Positions 9,674 through 18,370 of a stretch of 64,000 nt of DNA are shown piece after piece. The notes below the pieces were generated by a model. The model was not told the DNA's origin. It ran no database searches and saw nothing but the letters and a program-made list of their open reading frames with translations. Each line of letters starts with the position of its first letter. Within the stretch, counting starts at the first letter, position 1. The position numbers and the translations under genes are program-made. Source of the DNA: Mycolicibacterium phocaicum (lineage in GTDB: Bacteria > Actinomycetota > Actinomycetes > Mycobacteriales > Mycobacteriaceae); assembly GCF_010731115.1 (NCBI RefSeq), contig NZ_AP022616.1, positions 4,712,001 to 4,776,000 on the forward strand, in the 5' to 3' direction.

Positions 9674-11138
9674 GAAGGGCTCCCGCCACGGCAACAGGCT
9701 CGGTGAACATCAGATAGGGCACCTCGATCTCGCGGTCCCGGCCGTCGAGCGAGCGGAACCGCACCGACATGGTGTCGTCGCCCGCGTCACCCGGTCCTGC
9801 GGGTTGTTTGAGGGCCCACGACCACAACACGATGACGTGGCCCAGGTATGCCGAATCGAGCATCGAGACGGCCTCGGCCAGTGACACCGGCCGTCGCGCG
9901 ACCGCGGCGTTGAGCATCTCGGACATCGCGGGTGCGTCGACCTGGGTGGTCAGGGCCGCGAAGGTGGACAGGTCGACGTCGCCCTGCGCCGCTTCGGCGG
10001 GCTTGGGCGCCGACAGGTCGCCGATCTTGAAACTCAGCGCGCCGATCGAGCTGATCGCGTGCCGGGCCAGGGGGACCTCGATGTCCAGCCGGGAATCGGT
10101 GAGGGACGACTTCAGCAGCGTCCGGGCGGCGCCGATGGCCTCGTTGAGCTGACGGGCCACGCCTCGGCTGGACTCCATGGTGCCGAACGCGGTGAACCGC
10201 TTGACCCGCTGCGCGCAGCGCTGCTGGATGCGTTCGACCTCGTCGATCTGGTGGCCGATCAACTCGAAGAACCCGGCCATCACCTTGCGCAGCGCCGGGT
10301 CCAGCTCGGGGAGCGCCGACGCCACGGTGGCGATGTCGGTCTCGAATTCGGCGCGCTGGTCGGGGTCATTGATCATCCGCAGGAACGCCCGATGCGAATC
10401 GCGGCCCGCCGAATCCCATGCCGCCTGGTAGTCGGCGTACATCTGGCGCTGCCGGTCGCGGTACTCGATGTTGGTGTCGATCGGATCGTCCAGTGCCTGC
10501 GTGGCCTGCTCGATCATGGTGCCGTAGAGGCCGATGTCGGTGATCAGCCGTTCCATCTGCAGCGCGATGGCGCGGGCTTCGTCGTACATGTCGGTGACGT
10601 CGGGCTCGGGGCGCAGGCCGGCCTCCAGCTCGTCGAGCTCGCGGTGCAGCGCGGCGATCTCGGCTTCGATGCCGGCCCGGATGCGGTCGGGGTCATTGCC
10701 GGCACGGGTGGCGATCTGGCGCATGCGGGACGCGATGCCGGCGATCGAGCCGCCGGTGGCGATGCTGTCGCCGCGGCGCATGCCGCGCACGAAGTCGAGG
10801 GCGCGACGGGCGTCCTGCGTCAGATAGCAGACGTTGCGTTCCGCGCCGGCGCGCGTCTCGGTCACCCGGTGCACCCAGCCCTGGCTGGCCCAGGACTTGA
10901 TCAGGGCCAGGCCGGACTGTCCGAGCTGGTCGTCGGTCTCACCGAGCGTCGCCAGGTCGCGTTCCAGCCGGACCACCAGATCGGTCTCGGCGATCATGCC
11001 GTCACTGAGGTGCCGCTCCATCAATGTGGCGTAGACGCCGAGATTGTTGGTGGCCAGCAGCCGGACCGCGCGCGAGCCCTGAACGTCACGGTTGAGTTCG
11101 AGCAACTCGGCGGCCGACAGCGCCGCATTCTCTTGCAC
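9666..11138 (-). CDS. jetA: MksF/JetA kleisin-like subunit (DUF3375)
   Basis: A 490-residue DUF3375 protein, the kleisin-like MksF/JetA subunit that bridges the two ATPase heads of the JetC dimer. It starts with ALSAAELLELNRDVQGSRAV, typical of the family N terminus, followed by a helical region (about 160-330) and a C-terminal winged-helix-like part. The open frame extends upstream to 11465, but the GTG at 11138 with AGGGG six bases before it fits the family start, and the extra N-terminal sequence has Pro/Arg/Cys-rich non-coding character. It is the first gene of the jetA-jetB-jetC-xthA-esterase operon; a promoter should lie in 11139-11500, but none is obvious. Confidence 0.88.
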   Translation of the reverse strand: MQENAALSAAELLELNRDVQGSRAVRLLATNNLGVYATLMERHLSDGMIAETDLVVRLERDLATLGETDDQLGQSGLALIKSWASQGWVHRVTETRAGAERNVCYLTQDARRALDFVRGMRRGDSIATGGSIAGIASRMRQIATRAGNDPDRIRAGIEAEIAALHRELDELEAGLRPEPDVTDMYDEARAIALQMERLITDIGLYGTMIEQATQALDDPIDTNIEYRDRQRQMYADYQAAWDSAGRDSHRAFLRMINDPDQRAEFETDIATVASALPELDPALRKVMAGFFELIGHQIDEVERIQQRCAQRVKRFTAFGTMESSRGVARQLNEAIGAARTLLKSSLTDSRLDIEVPLARHAISSIGALSFKIGDLSAPKPAEAAQGDVDLSTFAALTTQVDAPAMSEMLNAAVARRPVSLAEAVSMLDSAYLGHVIVLWSWALKQPAGPGDAGDDTMSVRFRSLDGRDREIEVPYLMFTEPVAVAGALHD

Positions 11139-11792
11139 CCGCAACCCCTGACCAGCCTGACACTTCGGTGCGTTCCACCGCCGGTCCAAGATACTTGGCG
11201 AAGCGTCGGCCGGCATCGGCGGTCGTGCTCCGCAGCGCCCGCAGGGACGGCTGCCGGCATTGCCCGGGACGACGGGTCCCATATGTTGTCTCACCATGTG
11301 GACACCAGTCGGCGTCGCGGCCGGCTGTTGTAGGGGCGTCCGCAGCAATCGTGTTTGCGCGTCGCTGGGTCTCGTCCCTGATTTGCCCCAGGCGGGGTAC
11401 GGGGCGTCCCGGCCGAGTTCACAGGCCCGACTTCGCCGGTGTGAGATGCCGATCACGATCATCACGCGATGTGGTCTCGGTCACGACACGAAAATCACGC
11501 CTGAGCATGACTAATCGGAATATATCTGGCTGGTCCGCCTAGTGTTCCGGGGTGGCGCGGCGGGCTCGCTCGGCGGCGTAAATGGGTTTGCCGACTGGCC
11601 ATTTGCCCGGAAGGTTAGCGGGGCTATGAACGGCGCTTTACCGGCTAATACGCAAACCAGCTTGGTGTGACCTGTGAACCGCATGCCGTCGCTATCGATT
11701 CGTTACGACTTCGTCAAAAACTCTGGATTAACTCGGTTACTCGTCGGTAAATTACCCGCCAGTAAGCAAGCCGACCCCCGAGGAGTCACTTC
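11139..11792. other. Divergent intergenic region, no gene seen
   Basis: These 654 bases separate the divergent jetABC operon and first gjpA-like gene. The left half is GC-rich; the right part is AT-richer and is the probable promoter zone. GGTAAATTACC (11746-11756) is an 11-bp palindrome with a single central base, about 35 bp before the gjpA-like ATG, and could be an operator. Short open frames on both strands lack ribosome sites and family resemblance. Confidence 0.6.
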
Positions 11793-13421
11793 ATGAATGT
11801 TGCGGTTCGTCGCCATACCAAGGCGGGTATCTGCGCAGCGACCACGGCGGCCATCGTGGTCAGCCCGCTGTTGCCGTCAGTGCCCGCCGCCGCGCATCTG
11901 CCGTCGCTGCCGTCGGTCAGCACCGCCGCGGTGCAGCTGACTGCGGCGTACAACCCGCTGCAGCCGTGGCTCGACGCGTTCAACACCGCATCGGCCAACG
12001 CGGGGCGCATCGGCGAGGCCTTCTCCGAGGCGCCGGCCGTGTTGTTGCAGCAGTTCCTGGCGAACCAGATCAGCCATGTCGGGGCCATCCTGCAGAATCC
12101 CGGCAACATCGGCGCGGTGATCCAGGACGTCGGGCAGAACGTGAAGTCGGCGATCACCGCTGCCACGCTGCTGGGGACCAAGCCAGAGGACTGGACCATC
12201 GCGGGCTCGAACGACGTGTGGCACGGCCTGGTCGCGCAGATGCTCCCCAACATGCTCCCGACGGCGGGCAACCCGCAGGCGTCCGCGATCGTCACGCAGG
12301 TGGTCAACGTGTTGGCATCGCCGCTCAGCGGTGTGCTGATGGGTTTGGTGGGTCCCGGCATCAGCCCCGTGGTGGCGCTCGTCAACAGCATCACCAAGAT
12401 CGCGACCTCGCTCGCCGCGGGTGACGCGATGACCGCGGCCCAAGCCGCCATCAACATCCCCGCGGCCATGGTGAACGGCTTCCTCAACGGAGCCAACCTG
12501 AACCTGGATGTGCTGGCGCCGCTGATCACCAAGACCATGCCGGCCGGCAACGAGCTGCAGAAGCTGAACATCCAGTTCGGTGGGTTGTTCACCGCCGGTG
12601 TGACGGGCATGGACATGACCGGCATCGGTGGCTCGATCCTGAACTCCCTGGGCCTCACGGCCGAAACGGTGCTCGCCCCGGGATTCCCGTTGGAGATCAC
12701 CGGCCAGGGCATCGGGCCGATCGGTGCGCTCGTGAACCTCAGCCACCTGCTGGCCAAGGCCATCGGTTGGAGCGGTACCGGTAATCCGTTGGCCCCCAAG
12801 GCTGCTGCCGAACCGGCTGCCGCCACCCAGGTGTCGGTGACCAAGGCGAGCACGGACAACTCGATCACCTCGATCCCGCAGCCTGCGTTGGCCGTGACGC
12901 CGGTGAAGGCCACGGCGGCACAGGCCCCGGCCGAGAAGCCTGCCGCGCCGGCCAAGGCGGAGACGCCGGCGACCCCGGCCACTCCGGCCACGCCAGCGAC
13001 CCCGGCGACCCCCGCCACCCCGGCGACCCCGGCAACTTCGGAGACGCCCGCGACCCCGGCTACGCCCGCGACCCCGGCTACGCCCGCGACCCCGGCTACG
13101 CCCGCGACCCCGGCTACGCCCGCGACCCCGGCTACGCCCGCGACCCCGGCCACCCCGGCGACGCCTGCCACTCCGGCGAAGTCCGACAACCAGAAGTCGG
13201 ATGACCAGAAGTCGGACTCGACCAAGTCGGACACGAAGTCGGACACCACCAAGTCCGAGACCAAGAAGTCCGAGTCGAAGAAGCTGAGCAAGCAGAAGTC
13301 GGAGAAGTCGAAGCCTGTGAAGAAGCCGGCGCCGGCGAAATCTGCTGCTGGCCAAGGGGGTTCGGCCAACGGCGCTGACGGTGGTGCCGGCTCGCACGCT
13401 TCGGCCGCCGCGAGCAAGTAG
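11793..13421 (+). CDS. GjpA-like outer-membrane porin family protein 1
   Basis: A 542-residue secreted protein of the group often annotated in mycobacteria as outer-membrane porin GjpA. It has a signal peptide (about 1-32, RRHTKAGICAATTAAIVVSP), then a hydrophobic domain of about 330 residues including AYNPLQPWLDAF, ILQNPGNIG and FGGLFTAG. The tail has two low-complexity parts: about 25 TPA triplets (roughly residues 390-463), then a Lys/Ser/Asp/Thr-rich segment ending in APAKSAAGQ. CGAGGAG precedes the ATG. The neighbour at 13562 is a tandem duplicate. Channel activity is known only for a distant Gordonia relative, so porin function is inferred. Confidence 0.8.
   Translation: MNVAVRRHTKAGICAATTAAIVVSPLLPSVPAAAHLPSLPSVSTAAVQLTAAYNPLQPWLDAFNTASANAGRIGEAFSEAPAVLLQQFLANQISHVGAILQNPGNIGAVIQDVGQNVKSAITAATLLGTKPEDWTIAGSNDVWHGLVAQMLPNMLPTAGNPQASAIVTQVVNVLASPLSGVLMGLVGPGISPVVALVNSITKIATSLAAGDAMTAAQAAINIPAAMVNGFLNGANLNLDVLAPLITKTMPAGNELQKLNIQFGGLFTAGVTGMDMTGIGGSILNSLGLTAETVLAPGFPLEITGQGIGPIGALVNLSHLLAKAIGWSGTGNPLAPKAAAEPAAATQVSVTKASTDNSITSIPQPALAVTPVKATAAQAPAEKPAAPAKAETPATPATPATPATPATPATPATPATSETPATPATPATPATPATPATPATPATPATPATPATPATPATPATPAKSDNQKSDDQKSDSTKSDTKSDTTKSETKKSESKKLSKQKSEKSKPVKKPAPAKSAAGQGGSANGADGGAGSHASAAASK
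13051..13140 (+). repeat. 18-bp unit repeated five times without error
   Basis: CGACCCCGGCTACGCCCG is repeated in five perfect head-to-tail copies (13051-13068, 13069-13086, 13087-13104, 13105-13122, 13123-13140), each encoding two Ala/Thr/Pro triplets. Degenerate copies flank it on both sides. Perfect identity at the DNA level inside a degenerate amino-acid repeat points to recent expansion, as in a VNTR. Confidence 0.9.
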
Positions 13422-13440
13422 TCAGCAGCACGTAGTCGCA

Positions 13441-13477
13441 GTCGGTGGGCCTCCCTGCTCGGGGGAGGCCCACTGAT
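13441..13477 (+). terminator. Hairpin between the two gjpA-like genes
   Basis: GTGGGCCTCCC (13445-13455) pairs perfectly with GGGAGGCCCAC (13463-13473) around a 7-base loop, and the stem extends outward with G-U and Watson-Crick pairs. There is no U tract. It may be a weak or attenuating terminator that lets some transcription reach the downstream paralogue. Confidence 0.55.
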
Positions 13478-13561
13478 TCCCGTCGGGCCCTCCGTCCGAT
13501 CAACCGAGCTCTTTTGTCCTGCCCAAATCAAGCCAATCAATTCGTAAGAGGAGTCGTATTC

Positions 13562-15139
13562 ATGGATTCAGCGGTCCGTCGCCATACCAAGGCGGGTATC
13601 TGCGCAGCGACCACGGCGGCCATCGTGGCCGGCCCACTGCTCACGTCGGCACCCGCCTCCGTCAAGCTTCCGGCGCTGCCGTCGGTCAGCACTGCCGCTG
13701 TGCAGCTGACTGCGGCGTACAACCCGCTGCAGCCGTGGCAGGACGCGTTCAAGACCGCTGCGGCGAATGCCGGGCGCATCGGCGAGGCCTTCTCCGAGGC
13801 GCCGGCGGTGTTGTTGCAGCAGTTCCTGGCGAATCAGATCGACCACGTCGGGGCCATCCTGCAGAATCCCGGCAACATCGGCACGGTCTTGGGCGAGATC
13901 GGGCACAACGTGCAGTCGGCGATCACGGCCGCGACGTTGCTGGGCACTGACCCCGGCAACAACTCGCAGTCCGTCGACTCGAACGATGGTTTCCACTTCA
14001 TTCTGCTTCAGGTGATTCCGAAGCTGCTTCCGACGGCCTCGAACGCCATGGCCAACCGGGTCGTGCAGGAAGTGTTCAACTTCCTGGCATCGCCGCTGAG
14101 CGGGGTCCTGATCGGCCTGGCAGGACCGGCGATCAGCCCGGCGGTGGCGCTGGCGAACAGTCTCACCAGCATCGGTGCGTCCCTGTCGCAAGGCGACGCG
14201 GCGAAAGCGCTGCAGACCGCCATCAACATCCCGGCCGCCATGGTGAACGGCGTCCTCAACGGCGCCAACCTCAACCTGGACCTCGTGGCCAAGCTGATCA
14301 ACAAGACCATCCCCCTCAGCGACAATGCCGTCGTCAAGGCGCTCAACATCCAGTTCGGCGGACTGTTCACCGCCGGATCGACGGGCTGGGACCAGATGGG
14401 CCTCGGTGGCTCGATCCTGAACTCACTCGGGCAGACCGTCTATGCCGACATCATCGGGACGGACCTGCAGATCGACGGTCTGGGCATCGGGCCCATCGGC
14501 GCCATGGTGTCGCTCGGCCGCATCCTCGCCAAGGCCATCGGCTGGAGCGGCACGGGTAATCCGCTGGCGCCCAAGACCGCCGCCGATCCGGCTGCCGCCA
14601 CGCAGGTGTCGGTGACCAAGGCGGCGACGGACAACTCGATCACCTCGATCCCGCAGTCCACGTTGGCGGTGACGCAGGTGAAGGCGACCGCAGCGGAGGC
14701 TCCGGAGGCGCCCGCGAAGCCTGCTGCTCCGGCCAAGGCGGAGACCCCGGCGACCCCGGCCACGCCCGCAACTCCGGCGACCCCGGCAACTCCGGCCACC
14801 CCCGCCACCTCGGAGACGCCGGCTACCCCGGCCACGCCGGCGACCCCGGCGACGCCCGCCACCCCGGCGACCCCGACGAAGGCCGACAACCAGAAGTCGG
14901 ATGACACCAAGCCGGATACCACCAAGTCGGAGACGAAGACGTCCGAGACCAAGTCCGACACAACGAAGTCCGAGACCACCAAGTCGGAGACCAAGAAGTC
15001 CGAGTCGAAGAAGCCGGGCAAGCAGAAGTCGGAGAAGGCCGATAAGGCCGAGAAGCCGAAGCCCGCGAAGAAGTCGGCGCCGGCGAAATCGACTGCAGCT
15101 CAGGGTGGTTCGGCCCCCAGTGGGGCCGACGCGCACTAG
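13562..15139 (+). CDS. GjpA-like outer-membrane porin family protein 2
   Basis: A 525-residue tandem paralogue of the preceding gene. The signal peptide and first ~120 residues are nearly identical in both protein and DNA (for example RRHTKAGICAATTAAIV and QPWQDAFKTAAANAGRIGEAF), whereas the middle is more diverged and lacks some sequence of copy 1. The tail has a shorter TPA tract (about 395-440) and a longer Lys/Ser/Thr/Asp/Glu-rich segment ending PAKSTAAQGG. ATG at 13562 is preceded by AGAGGAG; the frame is open farther upstream, but the signal peptide fixes this start. Exported to the cell envelope by inference; function as for copy 1. Confidence 0.8.
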   Translation: MDSAVRRHTKAGICAATTAAIVAGPLLTSAPASVKLPALPSVSTAAVQLTAAYNPLQPWQDAFKTAAANAGRIGEAFSEAPAVLLQQFLANQIDHVGAILQNPGNIGTVLGEIGHNVQSAITAATLLGTDPGNNSQSVDSNDGFHFILLQVIPKLLPTASNAMANRVVQEVFNFLASPLSGVLIGLAGPAISPAVALANSLTSIGASLSQGDAAKALQTAINIPAAMVNGVLNGANLNLDLVAKLINKTIPLSDNAVVKALNIQFGGLFTAGSTGWDQMGLGGSILNSLGQTVYADIIGTDLQIDGLGIGPIGAMVSLGRILAKAIGWSGTGNPLAPKTAADPAAATQVSVTKAATDNSITSIPQSTLAVTQVKATAAEAPEAPAKPAAPAKAETPATPATPATPATPATPATPATSETPATPATPATPATPATPATPTKADNQKSDDTKPDTTKSETKTSETKSDTTKSETTKSETKKSESKKPGKQKSEKADKAEKPKPAKKSAPAKSTAAQGGSAPSGADAH

Positions 15140-15153
15140 CTGGTACCTGCCGA

Positions 15154-15201
15154 GGCCACGGTTTCCCGGGCGCCGACGATGTCGCGCGGGAAGCCGTGGC
15201 C
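15154..15201. terminator. Bidirectional hairpin between convergent genes
   Basis: GGCCACGG (15154-15161) pairs with CCGTGGCC (15194-15201), continued inward by TTCCCG/CGGGAA with small bulges. It sits between the convergent second gjpA-like gene and the GNAT gene and probably ends transcription from both sides. No clear T tract. Confidence 0.55.
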
Positions 15202-15207
15202 GCGGCG

Positions 15208-16068
15208 TTACAGGAGCACGTACCGCGACCGGTGATGCAGCCGGAAACCCATCGACTCGGCCAGCGCGATCGCCGTCGCGTTGTCGTCGGGAACCCGGAC
15301 GTATGCGTGCGTCGCACCACGGCCGGCGGCCCAGGCCAGCAGTTCGGCGCAGACGGCCCGGCCGAGTCCGCGGCGACGTTCCGACTCGAGCACCGCGACG
15401 TCCGACAGGCCGGCCCACACCCTGCCGCCGGGCGCCGTGGTCACCGCGACCCGGCCGACCGCCGCGTCGGCCACCGTGGCGAACGCCACGTCTCCGTCGA
15501 CGACGGCGCTGAGCACATCGACGGGCACGTCCTGCGCGTGAATCTGCAACCACCGGGCATCCGGACGCGAGGGCAATTCGGCATCGGCGGCGCCCGACAG
15601 TTCCATGGTCAGCACGCGATTCGGGTCGACGCCTTCGGAACGGACCGGCAGCAGCCGTTCCGGCAGTGCCACCCACGGTTGCAGTCCGCGTTCGGCGTAC
15701 CAGTCGGCAATCGCCGGCAGCGTCGTCAGGTCCGACGAAAAGAGCAGCGGCACAGCCGAGTTGGTGCGCGTGTCCGTCCCGCCGGCGCGCAGCAGCCAGC
15801 CGTCGGCCCAGTGCTGTTCGGTACCCGGCCAGGCCAGGGCGGCGGCGTGCTCGACCGCACGTATCTCTGAATTGCGCACCGGTGCGTGCGACAGCTCGCG
15901 CACCGACATCACCGCGGCAGGGCTGATCTCGACGCGCTCACCCGACTTGGTGCGCACCACCACGACCGGGGTGAGCGCCTCGAGGTGCCCGACGACGTCG
16001 GTGAAAGCCTCTGCGTCAGACTCGGGCAACCGGTAGCGCAGCGAGACGCGGCTACCGACCGAAGGCAT
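15208..16068 (-). CDS. GNAT-family N-acetyltransferase
   Basis: A 286-residue acetyltransferase corresponding to Rv0428c. The N-terminal ~120 residues form a separate domain; the C-terminal half is a GNAT fold, with the acetyl-CoA loop RRGLGRAVC and the closing segment NATAIALAESMGFRLHHRSRY. I chose ATG at 16068, giving [15 protein letters not shown]; it shares one base with the def stop (TGATG), so it is translationally coupled to def. The acyl acceptor is unknown; N-terminal or small-molecule amines are possible. Confidence 0.86.
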   Translation of the reverse strand: MPSVGSRVSLRYRLPESDAEAFTDVVGHLEALTPVVVVRTKSGERVEISPAAVMSVRELSHAPVRNSEIRAVEHAAALAWPGTEQHWADGWLLRAGGTDTRTNSAVPLLFSSDLTTLPAIADWYAERGLQPWVALPERLLPVRSEGVDPNRVLTMELSGAADAELPSRPDARWLQIHAQDVPVDVLSAVVDGDVAFATVADAAVGRVAVTTAPGGRVWAGLSDVAVLESERRRGLGRAVCAELLAWAAGRGATHAYVRVPDDNATAIALAESMGFRLHHRSRYVLL

Positions 16069-16661
16069 CAGTGCCCGAACGGGTCGTCGACCTCGCCCGG
16101 CATCCAGCTCAGCCCCGGCACGCCCCACTTGTTCGACTTGACCATCCGCTTTGCGGCCCGGGCGTTGCGGCCGATCAGGCAGTCGAGGTACAGGAAGCCG
16201 TCGAGGTGACCGGTCTCGTGCTGCAGCATCCGGGCGAACAGGCCGGTGCCCTCAAGCTCGACCGGCTTGCCGTCGGCGTCCAGACCGGTGACCTTGGCCC
16301 ACGTGGCGCGGCCGGTCGGGAACGACTCGCCGGGAACCGACAGACAGCCCTCGTCGTCGTAATCCGGATCGGGCATGGTCTCGGGGATCTCCGACGTCTC
16401 CAGCACCGGGTTGATCACCACGCCGCGGCGCCGCGCGGTCTGGCCGCGGTCGTCGGCGCAGTCGTAGACGAACAGCCGCAGCCCGACGCCGATCTGATTG
16501 GCGGCCAGGCCCACGCCGTTGGCCTTGTCCATCGTTTCGTACATGTCGTCGATCAGCTCGGCGAGATCGGAAGGGAGGGAGCCGTCGGCGCCGACGGCCA
16601 CCGGAGTGGTCGCGGTGTGCAGAACAGGGTCACCGACGATGCAGATTGGACGGACAGCCAT
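16068..16661 (-). CDS. def: Peptide deformylase
   Basis: Metalloenzyme that removes the formyl group from the initiator methionine of new proteins. The 197-residue length and sequence match actinobacterial Def (Rv0429c). Motif 1 [10 protein letters not shown] is at 49-58, motif 2 EGCLS at 104-108 with metal ligand Cys106, and motif 3 QHETGH at 147-152 with ligands His148 and His152 and catalytic Glu149. ATG at 16661 ([12 protein letters not shown]) matches the family start better than the upstream extension. It forms a two-gene unit with the GNAT gene and is divergent from the DUF3263 gene. Confidence 0.96.
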   Translation of the reverse strand: MAVRPICIVGDPVLHTATTPVAVGADGSLPSDLAELIDDMYETMDKANGVGLAANQIGVGLRLFVYDCADDRGQTARRRGVVINPVLETSEIPETMPDPDYDDEGCLSVPGESFPTGRATWAKVTGLDADGKPVELEGTGLFARMLQHETGHLDGFLYLDCLIGRNARAAKRMVKSNKWGVPGLSWMPGEVDDPFGH

Positions 16662-16822
16662 GACGAGCAATCTTAATGATCCGACTCGCGGGTAACGATC
16701 ACGGCTCAATACCGTCGGCCGTGGTTGAATGTTCGCCGAACCACTTGCAGCGTCCGAGATCCGTTGTGACGCACGAAACAGGCTGGCATATACCGAGATC
16801 AGAGAAAGGGTCCAGGGGCGAA

Positions 16823-17131
16823 ATGGACGGCGCTATGGCGCGTACTGAGCGATCCGGGGACGACTCTGAGCTCGCCGACGGGTTGACCCGCCGCGAACAC
16901 GACATTCTTGGTTTCGAACGTCAGTGGTGGAAATTCGCGGGTTCCAAAGAGGACGCCATCAAGGAACTGTTCTCGATGTCGGCGACCCGGTACTACCAGG
17001 TGCTCAACGCCCTGGTCGACCGTCCCGAGGCGCTGGCCGCGGACCCGATGCTGGTCAAGCGGCTGCGCCGGCAGCGGGCCAGCCGGCAGAAGGCCAAGGC
17101 CGCGCGTCGACTCGGTTTCGAAATCACCTAG
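16823..17131 (+). CDS. DUF3263 family small protein
   Basis: A 102-residue conserved actinobacterial protein matching Rv0430. The core is [21 protein letters not shown] followed by [14 protein letters not shown] and a basic end ([18 protein letters not shown]). The WW-rich helix plus ATRYYQVLN looks like a helix-turn-helix, so DNA binding is possible but unproven. ATG at 16823 (MDGAMAR) is preceded by AGGGGCG and fits the family; longer frames upstream do not. It starts the conserved plus-strand run toward sodC. Confidence 0.85.
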   Translation: MDGAMARTERSGDDSELADGLTRREHDILGFERQWWKFAGSKEDAIKELFSMSATRYYQVLNALVDRPEALAADPMLVKRLRRQRASRQKAKAARRLGFEIT

Positions 17132-17172
17132 CTTTTCTGCCCTGAGGGTCCGCCTCGATAAGGTGGGGAGCA

Positions 17173-17640
17173 ATGAATCAGCGAGAGTCCTCCGGACTGC
17201 CCCTGCGCGCCATGGTCATGGTGCTGTTGTTCCTCGGTGTCGTGTTCCTGCTGGTGGCGTTCCAGTCGCTGAGTTCCGACAGCAGCTCCGACTCGAGCTC
17301 GTCGAGCAGCTCGTCCAGTGCGACGTCCGCCCCGGCCACCACGACGTCGACGACGCCGGCGCCCGCCAAGGCCGACGTCAAGGTGTTCAACATCTCCGAG
17401 GTTGCCGGCGCGGCGCAGACCGTCGCCAACAAGCTGCACGAGCAGCAGTGGAACGTGACCGAGACCGACAACCTCAGCGTCGACGCGCCGCCGGCCGCCA
17501 CGACCGTGTATTTCGGTGAGGCCGCGGGAGAGAAGGAAGCCGCCGAAGCGGTCGGCAAAATCCTCGACGCGCCCGTCGAACCGCGCATCCCCGCGCTCAA
17601 TGACAAGGGACCGGGCGTCATCGTTCTGGTGACCGGTTAG
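17173..17640 (+). CDS. LytR C-terminal domain membrane protein
   Basis: A 155-residue protein matching Rv0431. A short cytoplasmic N terminus is followed by one transmembrane helix (about 13-34, [18 protein letters not shown]), a Ser/Thr/Ala/Pro linker (about 38-70), and an extracytoplasmic LytR_C domain (about 75-155, with [20 protein letters not shown]). The domain is shared with LytR-CpsA-Psr cell-wall ligases but the catalytic part is absent. GGGGAG precedes ATG. It lies 10 bp upstream of sodC, probably in one operon. Confidence 0.88.
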   Translation: MNQRESSGLPLRAMVMVLLFLGVVFLLVAFQSLSSDSSSDSSSSSSSSSATSAPATTTSTTPAPAKADVKVFNISEVAGAAQTVANKLHEQQWNVTETDNLSVDAPPAATTVYFGEAAGEKEAAEAVGKILDAPVEPRIPALNDKGPGVIVLVTG

Positions 17641-17650
17641 GCTCTCGGGC

Positions 17651-18370
17651 ATGCCGATCTCAGCCCCGATTCGCTTCCTCGCCGCCGCTGCGGTCATTGC
17701 TCCCGTCGTCGCTGCGTGTGCGCCTCCCGGACAGGTCCCCGCAACCACCCCCGGCACCACGCCGGCGATCTGGACGGGCGTCGAGCACGCCCCGCAGGGC
17801 CACGGTGAAAAGGCCGGTGAAAAGGCTGCCCCGCAGGCCGCCCCGATTGGCGAGAAGCTGGTCACCGAGCTGAAGACCCCCGAGGGCACCACTGTCGCGA
17901 CCGCTGAGTTCCTGTTCAACGGTGGGTTCGCCACGCTGACGGTCAAGACCACCTCCGGCGGCGTGCTGACGCCCGGATTCCATGGCCTGCACATCCACTC
18001 TGCCGGCAAGTGCGAGCCGAACTCGGTGGCGCCGACCGGTGGCGCCCCCGGCGACTTCCTGTCCGCCGGCGGACACTTCCAGGCTCCGGGCCACACCGGC
18101 TACCCGATGAGCGGCGACCTCGCCTCGCTGCAGGTCAAGGGCGACGGCACCGGCTCGCTGGTGACCACCACCGACGCGTTCACCGCCGAGCAGCTGCTCG
18201 CCGGCAATAAGACCGCGCTGATCATCCACGAGAAGGCCGACAACTTCGGCAACATCCCGGCCGACCGGTACCAGCAGATCCAGGGCGCCGCACCGGGTGC
18301 GGACGAGGCTTCGATGAACACCGGTGACTCCGGTAAGCGCGTGGCGTGCGGTGTCATCGCTGCCGGGTAG
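17651..18370 (+). CDS. sodC: Cu/Zn superoxide dismutase lipoprotein
   Basis: Extracytoplasmic Cu/Zn superoxide dismutase that converts superoxide to peroxide and oxygen and protects against oxidative bursts; it matches Rv0432. The 239-residue precursor has a lipobox VVAAC with Cys23, so it should be a membrane-anchored lipoprotein. Metal-site sequences include [32 protein letters not shown] and [13 protein letters not shown], with the closing RVACGVIA carrying the disulfide Cys. Between lipobox and catalytic domain is a Pro/Lys/Ala linker of about 50 residues. ATG at 17651 follows the LytR_C gene by 10 bp. Confidence 0.95.
   Translation: MPISAPIRFLAAAAVIAPVVAACAPPGQVPATTPGTTPAIWTGVEHAPQGHGEKAGEKAAPQAAPIGEKLVTELKTPEGTTVATAEFLFNGGFATLTVKTTSGGVLTPGFHGLHIHSAGKCEPNSVAPTGGAPGDFLSAGGHFQAPGHTGYPMSGDLASLQVKGDGTGSLVTTTDAFTAEQLLAGNKTALIIHEKADNFGNIPADRYQQIQGAAPGADEASMNTGDSGKRVACGVIAAG

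Noticed and set aside
11139..11465. N-terminal extension of jetA
   Set aside because: The extra 109 residues are Pro/Arg/Cys-rich and not family-like, and GTG 11138 has a good AGGGG site.
11786..13540. A minus-strand frame with GVAGVAGVA repeats opposite the first gjpA-like gene
   Set aside because: It is the complement of the TPA repeat; the plus strand has a ribosome site, signal peptide and family resemblance.
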